Below are positions 22,674-36,000 of a stretch of DNA of 64,000 nucleotides, in pieces. The stretch is taken from positions 62,001 through 126,000 of the forward strand of contig SGPL01000006.1 in the NCBI GenBank assembly GCA_004802705.1, written 5' to 3'. Each line of letters opens with the position of its first letter. The stretch's first letter is position 1. Below the pieces are notes generated by a model, which was not told the origin of the DNA, searched no databases, and saw only the letters and a program-made list of their open reading frames with translations. This DNA comes from Bondarzewia mesenterica. Its lineage: Eukaryota > Basidiomycota > Agaricomycetes > Russulales > Bondarzewiaceae. The position numbers and the translations under genes were made by a program.

Positions 22674-23261
22674 GCTGAATCGCGAACCGACTGCGCGTCT
22701 CTCCTTTTTAGGGACTCGTGTGGGTCTCAGGCTTGATTTCCCGTGGTTTCGAATGGCACGCGGTGGGATAGGGACTACAATTGTGTACTTTGATACCGGA
22801 CGGTTGATTCTTTGCTGATCATTTTTTGTATACTATTCAAGCCGAGAAATTTACCAAGCGTTTTCCATCTGCTTGGCATATGGACGAGCAGAGTGACCTA
22901 TTTGACCACGCACTGCACTGCAGCTACGATGTAAAGTACACATCGACGTCCGAGTGTCCATCGACCAGGTAGCAAACTCTGCTTGCTTGCAGTTGATTGC
23001 GAGACAGCATGACCATGAGGCTCCGACCCCATTGCAACTGGGTGCGTGCCCGTCTGATGTGCCGGGACGTGGTATAACGATGAACTACGACTATACTACT
23101 ATACAAACTGCGTACCTTACCGCGACGGGGATTAAATGAGCATGTACGTATCTATGAATGCGAGGGGATGCGATAACGTGTGTACGGATGGGTCAGAGCA
23201 TGACCGTCGCTCTCGACGTTCAAAATGCCTCCAAGTCCAAAACGGACCCCGCAGCTAGCGC
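22674..23261. other. Intergenic region between convergent NIPSNAP and lipase genes
   Basis: Convergent 3' ends. AT-rich around 22800-22860. No gene, repeat or RNA seen. Confidence 0.35.
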
Positions 23262-24969
23262 TCACCGCCCACCGCCCTCCTCCTCCTCACGATCCGACGA
23301 CGCGTCCCACGGATCGTCCGCGATGCTCCGCGCCCTGCGACGCCCCGCGCCCGCGCCCGACGACGCTTCGGAACCGAGAGCGGGTCCGAGGCCTTCGACC
23401 TCGCGCGCGAGCAGGTCGGCGACGCCGAGGTAGAAGGTGGCGGGTCGGAACTTGATCTCGCGACCGCGGAATTCGGCCCATTTGTAGCGGGCGGTGTTGA
23501 TCCACCCGACGAGGTCGAGGTGGTTCACGTCTTCGAGCGTGCCGAGGTACGTGCCCTTTTATTTTTATTTTTATTTTCGTTGTTATTTTTGGGGGGAGNN
23601 NGGGNAGGGAANGGGAAGGGGGGAGGGGGGGACGCACCCATTTGGACGACTCGACGGAGACGAGGCCGTCGTTGGGGCCTTCTTTCTCGAGGATCACGGA
23701 GTGCGGCCACCTGCAAAGGAAGGGTCAGTCTGCTCGGTTTTTTTCCCCTGAACCAATGGGTGGACAGCGAGTCGCGCGCTCACTTCCACGTATCGATCAG
23801 CCCGGGCTCGTACACGGCGCCCCAGCTGTAATACTTGACTCCGGGCACGTCGGGTGTCTCCTCGTTGAAGCGCCGCATGCTGTCGCGGGTCAGGGACTCG
23901 AACGCCTTGCCGTCGCCACCGCCGTTCGGGAGCATGTCGAGGAGCGCGAGGACGGATGGGATGCGTGCGCGTCCGACGGTCTCGAGGAAGTGGTCTGCGA
24001 AGGAGGAGCCTCGGTGCGGGGTCGCGATCGTGGTCAGGGAGAGGACGGAGAAGGTGTGGTCATGCAGTTGGCTGGTCAGGTAACGGCAGTCGAGGCCGCC
24101 CTGAAGGGAGAACCGTCAGTACGTGAAGAGCGAGAACGAGAGGGGCCGCTGACCATGCTGTGACCTGCGCGGCGCGGCTGTGAATATGGTTTTTTCTTCG
24201 AGGGGGCGGGATGGACGTACCGATGAGATGGACGGCTTTGCCGGGATATGCCTCTTCGATCTTCTGTTCGAGGACCTTGGCGCGGTCGACGGGACTGCTG
24301 GTGGCTGGCACGCGGGTGGTGAGGACCTTTGTGCCGTTGGCCTCCAGGACCTCTTTGATTCCGCGCCAATGGGTGACTTCCAGTGGCGCGATCGAAGGGC
24401 CGATGGTGAGAGAGTCGAAGCCAAGAAGGCCATGACAGAACACGATGGGATTGTTCGGCGAGAGGTCTGCAACGCGAAATGAATATGAAATGCGATATGG
24501 AAAAGTGGGAACGGGGGAGTGGGAAGACGAGCGGACGGCGCGACGACGTACATTTCTTTTGGATTTTGCCTCGTTCTTCTTCGACTGTCGGTGCGCGGTC
24601 GTCGTCGTCCAGCAAATGATCGACGTTCTCTTTATTGTCGCCCTGGAACCACCTCCACGCGGAGACGGTGCTATAGCTCATGTTCGAATGCACGCTCGGT
24701 CGTCGAGAGGGAGGAGCATTGACGATGGAGGTGCGATCACGCTCGCGGAGGGAACGGAGGGTATCGAGGGACTTTCGGGTCGGCGGGGAGTGTTCGAGGA
24801 TGATGGGTGAGCCGGGAGCCTGGGGGTCTGGTGTAGAATCGTAGAGCGTTTCGCAGGGAGGTATGGAGGAAAGGGAGGAGATGGGGAGGGTGGAGAGAGT
24901 GAGGGTGCGGAGGTGGGGAGTAGCGGTGGGCGGAGGTATGGGGAGTCTTTGGGCTTCTTCAGATGCCAT
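23262..24969 (-). CDS. Alpha/beta-hydrolase lipase (triacylglycerol lipase-like)
   Basis: Read on the minus strand. A Ser/Pro/Arg-rich N-terminal part (about 140 residues, no signal peptide) precedes the hydrolase domain: NPIVFCHGLLGFD (oxyanion HG), WRGIKEVLEANGTKVLTTRV, VHLIGHSMGGLDCRYLTS (nucleophile Ser; the core GHSM is on an 11-base exon at 24154-24164), TPHRGSSFADH, YYSWGAVYEPG, GPNDGLVSVESSKW (probable catalytic Asp) and EDVNHLDLVGW (probable catalytic His). The C-terminus is Glu/Gly/Arg-rich and low complexity. The triad looks complete. Start is taken at ATG 24969 (MASEEAQRL); upstream in-frame ATGs at 25065 and about 25005 are possible. An intron near 23560-23640 contains N bases. 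Substrate is unknown; similar fungal proteins are listed as intracellular lipases. Confidence 0.85.
24154..24164 (-). other. 11-base micro-exon carrying the lipase nucleophile
   Basis: On the minus strand the exon ends CTCATCG (VHLI plus one base). Then come a 56-base GT-AG intron (24220-24165), the exon GTCACAGCATG, a 53-base intron (24153-24101), then GGCGGCCTCGAC. Joined, these give I-G-H-S-M-G-G-L-D, the classic lipase box. No continuous reading gives it. Confidence 0.85.
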
Positions 24970-25724
24970 GATCACGATATTGCTGGTTATCAAAGGGAAA
25001 CCCATTGTCAGTAAACGTTGATACGCATCCGAGAGACATTTGAATCTGTGCGTGTGCCACCCCATACAGCATACCCATACCCATGAAACTTCGATCCAGC
25101 ATCGCTCCTCCTAGATCGGCTCAGTGCACAGACGAGTCTCGCAAACCCCTCGTCCTACTTCACATCTCGCACCGTATATCATTTCGATGACAGGGAGATC
25201 CGGCACGCAATGTGCTCGCCACTCACCTTCGAGTTCACAAATACAGATGCAGCTGCGTCGCGAGCGAACTTTCTAACTTCCCTGTTATATGCGATTCTTC
25301 TACTCCCTTGCGAGTGTCGTGTACCGTCTTGAACTGTTTATCAATGTACTTGCTATGAGTGCAATGAAACTTTGAGATGAAATGACAAAACTCGCGGTTG
25401 TGGCGCGGACGAGCGTGTGGGTCGCTACTTGGACTCTACTTGGTCGCTACCGTGACCTTCGTAGGATGCCTTTCAAAATGAAGGACTCAAGCTAGTCAAG
25501 TCCACCTACGTTTACGTTCTGCACTCTGAGCTCGGAAAAAATTTCACAAAATTGTCTATGGAAATCGAACAACAGGAACATGCTACATTTTGACAGAATT
25601 TCTTACTTCTCCAAACCTACAACCATCAATGCCCCCGATGATGAATTTATTCCTTCCGTCCATCCTTTTTCCAATCCTTATGACCGTAACGCAATTGGCA
25701 CACGTTGCGAGGTCCATACTCCAT
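24970..25724. promoter_or_regulatory. Intergenic region: lipase promoter and PGI 3' end
   Basis: Holds the 5' side of the lipase gene and the 3' end of the isomerase gene (both minus strand). No gene was recognised. The short frames that cross 25,583-25,724 are shadows of, or run on from, the last PGI exon. Confidence 0.35.
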
Positions 25725-27775
<2,051 letters not shown>

Positions 27776-27825
27776 GATTGAGGGTTGGGCAAGTGGGAGA
27801 CTGGAGAGGAGAGAAAGGATGATGC

Positions 27826-27831
27826 TATATA
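27826..27831 (-). promoter_or_regulatory. TATA box of PGI
   Basis: TATATA (within GTATATAGC on the minus strand) lies about 51 bases upstream of the PGI ATG. Just beyond it CGGATCCAAAG occurs twice in tandem. Confidence 0.5.
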
Positions 27832-28983
27832 CACCGGATCCAAAGCGGATCCAAAGCTCTGTGAATTCTCCATAAGCCGCCAAATCCTTTGCCGCGAAGA
27901 TTTATACCAATCCAGTGTCGTTGCTCTCACTTTCCGTTGCTACGCACGCTGTGATCTGTGTGACTGTGTGCGACACTATCTCCCTGCAACGAATGGTTCA
28001 ACAGCGATTTGTGTTCGCCAGCTAATCGCACGTTCGCGCGCATGCTGCAAAAGAGATCGTGACCTCATAATTACCATCACGTGTTTGTAAGTTACAAGAG
28101 CCTTAGACAGATTATTTAAATTCATATGATGGAAAATCGTCAAGCACAATTAGCATACATAAGTATCCCTTCTGACAGTGACATACAGATGAACAAGATG
28201 TGAACCCGTGCTTAACCGTATCTCTATCCAATAAATGCTCCGCCGCGCGCCCAACTGGCGCGTAAACCGCGGACAAGGGACATGTGACAACATTCGAGAC
28301 GAGGCGTCAGATCACGTTCAGTAGGGAGAATGATTAGTGATGCGTTAAGAGAGGTGGGGCGGGCCGAAAGTATCTTCAAATTGAGTTAACCAAGAAGGCG
28401 AAAGTCTTGTAGAAAACGCTGTAGGCAACGACATCATGATGGCCCGGAGATAGCAAAGAAGTCTCGTCGAGAACTAGACTGGCGACCAAGTTTTTACCCA
28501 TCGAGAACGCTGTCTCATTCTCGCACGTGTAATCTCTGGATGAAGTATGTGAGAGGTGCATATGTTTGATGACAACGTATTCTGGTTCCACTGAAGAGAA
28601 GATGCGATTAAGGAACACAAGGTAATATCGGAACATACGTTGCCCTTCCGACAGCTCTCGTGCATGTTTGAGCATGGCTTTGAAGTGCCGTTGAGAGTGT
28701 GAACCCAGCGTTCCGATTACTTATCATCACCACTTTCCGACTTGATGTCCAACTTCGGTGATGCTTGTCAAGTCACCACCCAATGATACTATCCATTACA
28801 AGCATCGTAAAATACTCGCAACTTCTTCCATCAGCCTTTCCTGAAGGGAAGAGACATGCATGGAGTTGGAAGTAAGGGTGAGACACATGCCGACAGTCAA
28901 GCGCAGCCAAGAATTTAGTTTTTGAGACGAGCAAAGGATTGTGGTGAACACAAACGTCCAGAAAGGTTCCACAGTCAATCACG
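27832..28983. other. Gene-poor interval at the left border of the duplicated region
   Basis: No gene can be supported. A 99-codon minus-strand frame (28376-28675) has no family resemblance. The sequence marks the change from packed conserved genes to the repeat-rich accessory region. Confidence 0.35.
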
Positions 28984-29230
28984 ATGGATTTGACTCTTCT
29001 TGGAGGGCTGCAAGGCTATGGCGAGCGATGGCGCGATTGCACGGTATACCTATGCACCATAAGGCGGAAGCTTAAGGAAGCATCATCATTCTTCTGTTGG
29101 CGCGCTGAAAGAGGTAAGTTACTTAGACATGTGCGAAGACTCACCGGCGAAACACCGCTGTATAAGCACGACTGTCAGATTCGGTGGACAAGACCCGGCC
29201 ATCGCATGGAGTTCCTTCAAGTCGGCTTAG
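28984..29230 (+). pseudogene. Relic of a cytochrome P450
   Basis: A short frame starting at 28984 contains LQGYGERWRDC, like the helix C region of fungal P450s (YG..WR..R). After a possible short intron a second piece reads LLRHVRRLTGE, like the F-helix/following region of the same proteins. The rest of the P450 (I-helix, ExxR, haem motif) is absent. It is about 250 bases, just upstream of the first cystathionine-lyase copy. The call rests on two short motifs. Confidence 0.35.
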
Positions 29231-29278
29231 TCATGCTCCTTTCGACAGAATGACGATATCGAGTCCTTGCTATATCTG

Positions 29279-29287
29279 GTCGTATAA
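29279..29287 (+). promoter_or_regulatory. TATA-like box of lyase copy A
   Basis: CGTATAAAG sits about 85 bases upstream of ATG 29369 and is followed by a C/T-rich tract (about 29315-29345). The same pyrimidine block precedes copies B and C. Confidence 0.45.
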
Positions 29288-29368
29288 AGTCGCTAAACTC
29301 ATGTTGCATCTGTAATATCGTTTCTCCTTCCCCTTACCCCCCACATTTCATCCCATTCACGCCAGACG

Positions 29369-30828
29369 ATGGCCCCAGTCGCTCTCAACGGATCCAACGA
29401 GCACACACATACCAATGGTTACCACCTGAAAAAAGTTCACGAGCCATTCCTGGACGGGTTTGGGACACGCGCAATTCACGTCGGTTCAGAACCAGATCGT
29501 GAGACCGGCGCCGTGATACCTTCCATCTCTTTGAGCACTACATATAAGCAGCATGGTGTGGGGGTCCACAAGGTGTGTATCTCCATCTGTCAGAGTTTTT
29601 TTTCGATGCTCACACCTTTTTCAGGGCTACGAGTACTCGCGATCCGGAAATCCCAATCGCAATGCATTAGAGCGTACCCTCGCATCACTAGAATCCGGCG
29701 GTGCATACGCACTCGCATTCGCGTCGGGCTCCGCAACGACGGCCACCGTAATCTCATCCTTAGGTCCTAACGCGCACGTAGTCAGCGTGAACGACGTCTA
29801 CGGCGGAACGTTCCGCTACATGGCGCGCGTCGCGAAAGAAAACCAAGGTCTTGAGACCACGTTTTGTCGACCTCGAAAACGCCGATGAAGCAGAAATCAA
29901 GGGTTCTCTTCGGGAAAATACCAAGGTGCGCACCTTCTGTCTCCACGTGCACGCATAACTTTTGACATGATTGTGAATCCTTTAGCTCATCTGGATAGAA
30001 TCCCCCACAAATCCTACCCTGCGCCTAATTGACATCCCCCGCATCGTCTCCATTGCCCGTGCACACCCCTCCAAACCCCTGGTCCTCGTCGACAACACAT
30101 TCCTCTCACCCTTTTACTCTTCCCCGCTGCTGCAAGGGGCCGACATTGTCATGCACTCGCTCACTAAATACGTGAACGGGCACTCTGACGTCGTCATGGG
30201 CGCGCTGATACTGCCCGCACACCGCAGTGCGACACTTGAGCGCCTGGCATTCCTACAGAACGCGATTGGCGCAGTGCCAAGCCCGCACGACTGCTGGCTC
30301 GCGCAGCGGGGTGCCAAGACGCTGCACCTGCGCATGAAGGCTCACGGACGCAACGCACTGGCCGTAGCGCGCGCGCTGGCCGCCAGCCCTCACGTCACAG
30401 ATGTCATCTACCCGGGGCTCTCAACGCACCCGCGCAACGCGCTCGCCCGCCGCTCCCTCTCCCCGCACGCCGAGCGTTTTGTCAATACGTTCCTCGCTGC
30501 TCCCCAAGACGTCCCGCACGACGGGTCGTTTCCTTATGGTGGTATGATTTCGTTTAGGATCCGCGGTGGACTTGAGGAGGCGCAACGGTTCCTCAAGGCG
30601 ACGAGACTATTCATCTTGGCGGAGAGTTTGGGCGGCGTGGAGAGTCTTGCGGAGTTGCCGGCGTTGATGACGCACGGGAGCATTCCTCCGAAGGAGCGGG
30701 AGCAGCTGGGCATTGGGGAGAACTTGATCCGGTTGTCGGTGGGTGTCGAGGAAGAAGAGGATTTGGTGAGAGATGTGTTACAGGCGCTTCAGGTTGCTGT
30801 CGTGGGTGACTCAACCAGGTCTGAGTGA
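29369..30828 (+). CDS. CYS3: Cystathionine gamma-lyase-like, copy A (nearly intact, one frameshift)
   Basis: PLP enzyme of transsulfuration, cleaving cystathionine to cysteine. Exons 29369-29572, 29625-29925 and 29986-30828. Family blocks: GFGTRAIHVGSEPDRETGAV, PSISLSTTYKQ, GYEYSRSGNPNRNALE, ALAFASGSATTATVISSL, NDVYGGTFRYMARV, WIESPTNPTLRLIDI, LVLVDNTFLSPFY, the PLP-lysine block MHSLTKYVNGHSDVVMG, TLHLRMKAHGRNALAVA, PYGGMISFRI, LAESLGGVESLAELPALMTH and LIRLSVGVEEEEDLV. Exon 2 is 301 bases, one too many: four T at 29862-29865 where three would continue TTF-VDLENADEAEIKG in frame. All other parts are open. So this is either a very young pseudogene, a sequence error, or a frame changed by another means. 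Copy D carries the same extra T. Confidence 0.8.
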
Positions 30829-32864
30829 ACTTGTCGTGTATGACGGTCTCTTAGAGGAACTACCACCAGGGAGTCCCAGTTGGGATGCTTAGAGCTACTG
30901 TTAGAGGCTCGTTCTTCGCACATTACTATTATTATTTCTCTGTATCTTACATATACCTCGCTACTCAAGCTACAAGTCTCAGGCTACATGTCAGGCTACA
31001 GTTTGTGTGAAATATCTCAGTTTGGGCATTCAGTATTCAATTTTGTCGGTTTCTATCAAGTATACATAATATCCAATTTATTTTTTTGAATCTTTCTGCA
31101 TCTTCTTTATCGCACGTGACTTTCACCCATGCTCGCGAAAACTCGCCACGTTCTGCCAGTTCGAACTGCCCATCCCTCTTTGCTTCACGAACGCGTCTCC
31201 ATCCCCTGCTACCAATTTTTTATTGACATTATCACCTGCTTTTCAATTGTCGTGCAAAACATCCAATATCATCTATATTTCCTTAACCACTGAGTGCAGC
31301 CCGAGCCTCGGACGACAGTATAGCTTACAGCTTCCGGAGGGTATGAGTACCAAGGCTAATTAGCAAACTCGACGTTAAGCATGCATATCAAAGGTCAGGC
31401 TTGAGATGAATTGTCCGACCGTCGTAGAGTGTTACTTTTTCTCTGACATCATGTCGCTGAGTTGCCGTGAAATTGCAGCGTATGCCCGTCGTTGATCGTG
31501 ATACACGCACTTTGTAAATACAGGGTCAGTGCTTTCACCGTGCGACGTTGCTTTCTATTGATTTCAAAGCAGTGGAACCTGATCCAAGTTGTCGAAAACT
31601 CTAACAAACGATGAAGCCGGCGTGTGTTAGAACATGCTCCGCTGGCTCAGCGACGGTTCAGCGAAGTGAATTTGATGAGTGAGCCCTTGACTACTGTACA
31701 CCTGGTAGTCCGTGCTTAACGACTTCTATTATCCCCCCCTTTCCTGCCTACATTGTGCTGCATTGCTGCACATCTGGAACGATTTTTTTTAAATATACCA
31801 GACGTGTATGCGGATTGAGACGCCAGAATTTTACTCCTCGCTACGATCGAAGACATTATTACCCCAAGGTCGCAGAGTGTCTCCAACTCAGGGTCAGGTA
31901 CAGATTGCCCCCAGATCTTATGTGCCGTGCATTGCGACCGTCTGATCGCAGTCAAGTCCTTCTCAATGGATAGTTGGTGAGGTAAGTCCTCTCAGTTTCC
32001 GCGCAAGTAGGCTACACAGTGAATTGAATTACCTTTGCCAGACTCAGACCTTGTTGAGCTGTGCAATAACCACCATCTATGGTGAGACTCTGCGCTTCGC
32101 TTTGGTTGCCATCCAAACTTGATATGATTGGATCAGGCCTGTGGGCGAGCGTCAAGTCTATTGTAGTTGCCACCGAAAGCATTTGATCACGAAACCGGCG
32201 CAGTTTTTTCAGATCTCATGTCGTAATGACTCTAAGGGAGACAGCTATGTGAAGAATCTCAGGCTTCCAGGTCTTCTCTGATTCATGGAAGCCCACCCTC
32301 CGACGACCGACGATGAACGGCAGGACGAAGATCATTGTTGATATTCTGTGCATACCTGCAATATCATTACAGGCACAGGGACGAGACGTTTCTTTGCTGG
32401 TCGAAGTCAGAAGCGAAGCGTTGATTCTGTCCAGAACCTCTCACGATGAGGTGGACGCGCCCCTCATCCATGAGCATCCGGTAGTGATGACAATCCTCCC
32501 TATATGTTGAACAGAGCCCGCTGGAACACGGCTCTGGTTTTGTCTCTCCTATCTGTGCGGGTGCGTGTTTTCTTGCACAATTGAGTACACATAGCAAAAT
32601 GAATGATTCCTATTTTTACTTGACGTCATGTTGATCGATTTATACCTATTTGTGAAACGTGATGGAAATCACAGGAAGTTCTACCTCCGCAATCCGCAGA
32701 AACCTATTCACTCTCGGAGATATGCGTTGATAACACGCTCTACACTTCCAGTTTTCGACCAAATGAATGCAGCCCAAGTCCAAGCCGAGAATCCTCACAC
32801 AAGTTCTTAAGGTACTTCGGCGTTCGACTTTACCTCCACATACTCGAAGTCGTTCTTGACGGTC
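30829..32864. repeat. Spacer of unit A with gene-like scraps
   Basis: Matches the spacers of units C (41322-43819) and D (48220-50636) in order, but lacks about 400 bases present in C (around 41960-42370). It holds no complete gene. Shared coding-like pieces include the block around 31560-31675 (CGTGTGTTAGAACATGCTCCG) and around 31800-32110 (ACCATCTATGG etc.). TATA-poor; T-rich near 31070-31100 and 31780-31800. Function unknown. Confidence 0.5.
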
Positions 32865-34843
32865 ATGACCTCCCCAAGCGAAAGTGTGAGTGAGGTGGTG
32901 AGGACAAAGTTCGGCCCCCTGCTTTTAGGCGTCATCGTCACTGCGATGTGAGTCCCTACGCCTCATAACTCAATGCTCACCGAGCTATTCATCGTGGACG
33001 ACATACACATTTTCGACTGATTCGAACTATAGACTGTATGGTGTAACGTTTCTGCAGACCATTTATTACTTTGATCACTACCCGAAGGACACGATTGTGT
33101 TGAAAGCGACGGCACGTCGACATGTCCCTGTACAGTCCTAGGGCGACTTATGTGACCTTTTTTGTCTCATCATCGTAGGTCGCTGCGTTGTGGTGAGTCT
33201 CCGCAGTGTGTGCGGCCGCGTGCCGTTTGTCGTACGAAAAATATTTCACCAGGATTATCGATACTCTGATCATGGCACTGGATTGTCACGTGGTGTACTA
33301 CTACTCTATCCTGAGATTTGGTGATGCATCGGCACTTGGTGAACAGACATGGTTCGTTCCGGCTATTAATTTTGACTCGATCGTACAAAGATGCTAATCT
33401 ACATGTGCTCAATCACAGGACCATGGATGTGAGTCTTCGAGAGTAATTTTTTAAACTATCTGCCTCTGCTATCATTTGACTGCAATCTTTATCATGATCA
33501 GCTCGAGAGCTCGCTCACTGTTGAGTTATTTTCAACCATCTTCCACATCAGCTATCTTGACCAAATATCTAATGCAGGGCTTCGTGATGTTTCTATGTCA
33601 AATGTAAGTGTACTATAAAACGTTTCGCGGGTTTATGCCAACTTCACGATTCTTTAGGTTTTTCGTCTTTCGAATACGAAGATGTACGTATCTACGTTCA
33701 GCTGACATCTATAGAACGTCCTGAGTTGAAATTCTCAGTGAACAAGGGATTTTATCCGAACTCCAAGCTCGCGAAGTGGACATTTTACTTTCTGGTCCGT
33801 CTTATTTACTCTTCATACTTTTCCAGGGCAACCGGATTAAGCACCCGATATCCAGTCTCTGCTCACGATAGCGACATTCGCGACTAGCTTGGGTGCGTGC
33901 CGTACCCTGGCATCTTGGCTAAATCCGCTCACTCGCACCTCTTCCTAGCCATCACCGTAATTGTGTAAGTCATTTTAATTGATCATTGAAGAGAAGGCCG
34001 CATCAATACCATGCTCAATATGCAGCTTTTCGAAGGCGGTTTGGAGCACGGTCACCACAGGAATGGTACATGTAAAAGTTCATCTATCGCAACCTCTTTG
34101 AGTGTCAATGAACTTTATCTTGTTTACAATTCAGTCACTTTTCATTGGAAATGTTTCCCTCGCCGCTGCTGTCGACTTCTTCATCACAATCGTTCTGTGC
34201 ATTCCCTTGTATTCAAATCGCAGCGGGCTCCAGAGGTAAATCCTTCATATCTTTATTATTTACATACTCAGTTCCCTAGTTGACGGACGCGTCTCAGCTC
34301 AAACATCATCAACCGACTCATAACATTCATGATTACCCGGGGGATCATCACGAAGTCAGTATCAATGCTTTTCCTGAGAGGAGAGGCGGGATGCTCAGAG
34401 TTCCTGTTTTAGTGTCAACCAAATACTCAGTTTGATAACTGTTCGTATGCTATACTCTTTCTGTTAGCTCCGTTGTTGCTCACTGCACGGATCTAGTATA
34501 TCGCCCTTGATTTTAATTCAACCTGGACTTTTTTCCATCTGATCACCAGCAAAAGTTCATACCTCTATCAGCTCGATACGGAAAGGTTCTGCTGACCACC
34601 TTCCTGTTCCAGTCTATACAAATGCAGTTTTGGCCAGGTATGATTGCATCCCTCCCTCTCTTGATAATCAAACGTTGACGCCGCTACATAGTCTGAATAA
34701 TCGATCACCCAGAGTTGAAGATCCGACATTCACGTCTCACGTTGGCTATTCGGTAAATAATCTCAGACTTCCTCACATAGTAATTGGCGCTGATTTGATG
34801 ACAGTCAGCTGGAGAGCTGTATCAAGATGGTCCGACCCGATGA
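32865..34843 (+). CDS. DUF6534-type multi-pass membrane protein, copy A
   Basis: About 18 small exons rebuild a membrane protein of roughly 270-300 residues. Order: M-T-S-P start, TKFGPLLLGVIVTA, LYGVTFLQTIYYFDHYPKD, VAALW, IIDTLIMALDCHVVYYYSI, FGDASALGEQTW, LESSLT, GFVMFLCQ, FFVFRIRR, NKGFYPNSK, SLLTIATFATSL, then SLFIGNVSLAAAVDFFITIV, SNRSGLQR, INRLITFMITRGIIT, VNQILSLITVR, NSTWTFFHLITSK, IYTNAVLA, and a tail ending YQDGPTR at TGA 34841-34843. This is the layout of the basidiomycete DUF6534 family (GP-LLG start, seven-helix-like pattern, YTNxxLAxLN near the end), whose function is unknown. Intron 2 begins GC (33112) instead of the GT in copies C and D. A 3' exon of about 120 bases present in C and D is missing. 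Confidence 0.7.
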
Positions 34844-34999
34844 CCGTGTCGGGAGACTTAGTGTTCTGAAAATATCGTCAACAGATTCGAGATTGTATCA
34901 TGGCATGCTTGATTTATGAAAGTTGTAACCACTGAAAAGTTCTTGATCCAGAACGATTCGCAATTTCAACAGCATGTCTCATAACAACCCAGGGTAAGC
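34844..34999. other. Short interval between unit A and the GTPase relic
   Basis: No feature seen. It resembles the 3' flank of DUF6534 copy D (AAAATATTGTCAAC near 52806). Confidence 0.3.
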
Positions 35000-35515
35000 A
35001 GACATCAATGTCGAGTTTCGCCCAGAAAGCAATACATGCTTTGTACGAGAGAAGAGTTTCGAGGATGTCGAAGCTTTATTTCGGAGCGAATTAAGTCGTG
35101 TGTATGGAGGAGAGGCTTTATGCTATCTGATGCATACCTCTTTCGCTGGCAGCGCAACTTGATATCGAGGGTCTGTATCTCACTATTAAGTTCCCTAAAT
35201 CATGTTGTCGAAACAGGAATTGAGAAGATTCGGAGAATAGGACGTGGTCCAGGTGAGCTGTGGAGTACACGAACATTGTCACGAATCTAAACGTCCTCTG
35301 ACATACTGACCATTTAGTGCCTGTCATTGTCGTGTTCACCAACTACGATGAACTCGTCGGATTAAAAATATTGCGCACAAACGACGGTTCTTCAACTGCA
35401 GATAAGCTTATGTTGCTCGGCAGGGAATTGGCAGATGAAGATTTTGAGGAGCGGTGCGTTTGTCCTATGAGGGAAGTTGCGAAGTTCCGTGCATATCACT
35501 GCCGCGTGCAGGTGA
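35000..35515 (+). pseudogene. Relic of a P-loop GTPase (G-domain protein)
   Basis: Pieces in two frames: DINVEFRPESNTCF and KSFEDVEALFR (about 35005-35085), like the switch region of basidiomycete G-domain proteins, then PVIVVFTNYDELVG (about 35318-35360) with the base-recognition TxxD, and EERCVCPMREVAKF (about 35446-35490). The P-loop (GxxGxGKS) and the C-terminal domain are absent. A stop and a frame change lie between the pieces. Confidence 0.5.
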
Positions 35516-35539
35516 GTCTGCAATCCGTCCCTCACGACA

Positions 35540-36000
35540 ACTCGACCGGCGCCCGTTGCTCAAACTTGGCCACCCACGCAGCATGCAGCGCTAATTTGAG
35601 TGCCTTGGCATCCGTTCATTGTTTTCCAATAAACGGACTGACGATCGCAAGGTACGCCTGGGCGCTGGTGGTTGGATCATCCGGTGCGCCCAGCATCACA
35701 GAACACTCCTTTACGACGGACCACTCGCGCCCAGGCGAGTGAGGTGCATTGTCCAGTCAGGTGATCTTCTCCTTTTTGAACGACGGAGACGAGCAGCCTG
35801 GAATCGGACTTAGTTAAGTATGTACAAGCACATCGCATAGTACGAGTCCCTTCAAGTCAGCTCACTTGTTTTTTAGTCCTTGCTTGCTTTATCTGGTCAG
35901 CCTGAGACTCGTAATTTGAATTCATTGTTTCTCATCCGTAATACTGTTCCCCCTTCCCCTCACTGGCACCCTCCGTATTTCATCCCATTCACGCCAGATG
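35540..36000 (+). repeat. Upstream block shared by lyase copies B and D
   Basis: About 450 bases closely matching 46390-46889: shared strings include TTTGAGTGCCTTGGCATCC, CATTGTTTTCCAATAA, CCAGCATCACAGAA and TAGTTAAGTATGTACAAG. Copies A and C keep only the part nearest the start codon. It holds no gene and probably contains the ancestral lyase promoter. Confidence 0.7.

Noticed and set aside
29862..29865. An intron as the cause of the extra base in lyase copy A
   Set aside because: No GT-AG pair around the site can remove one base or restore frame while keeping the conserved residues on both sides.
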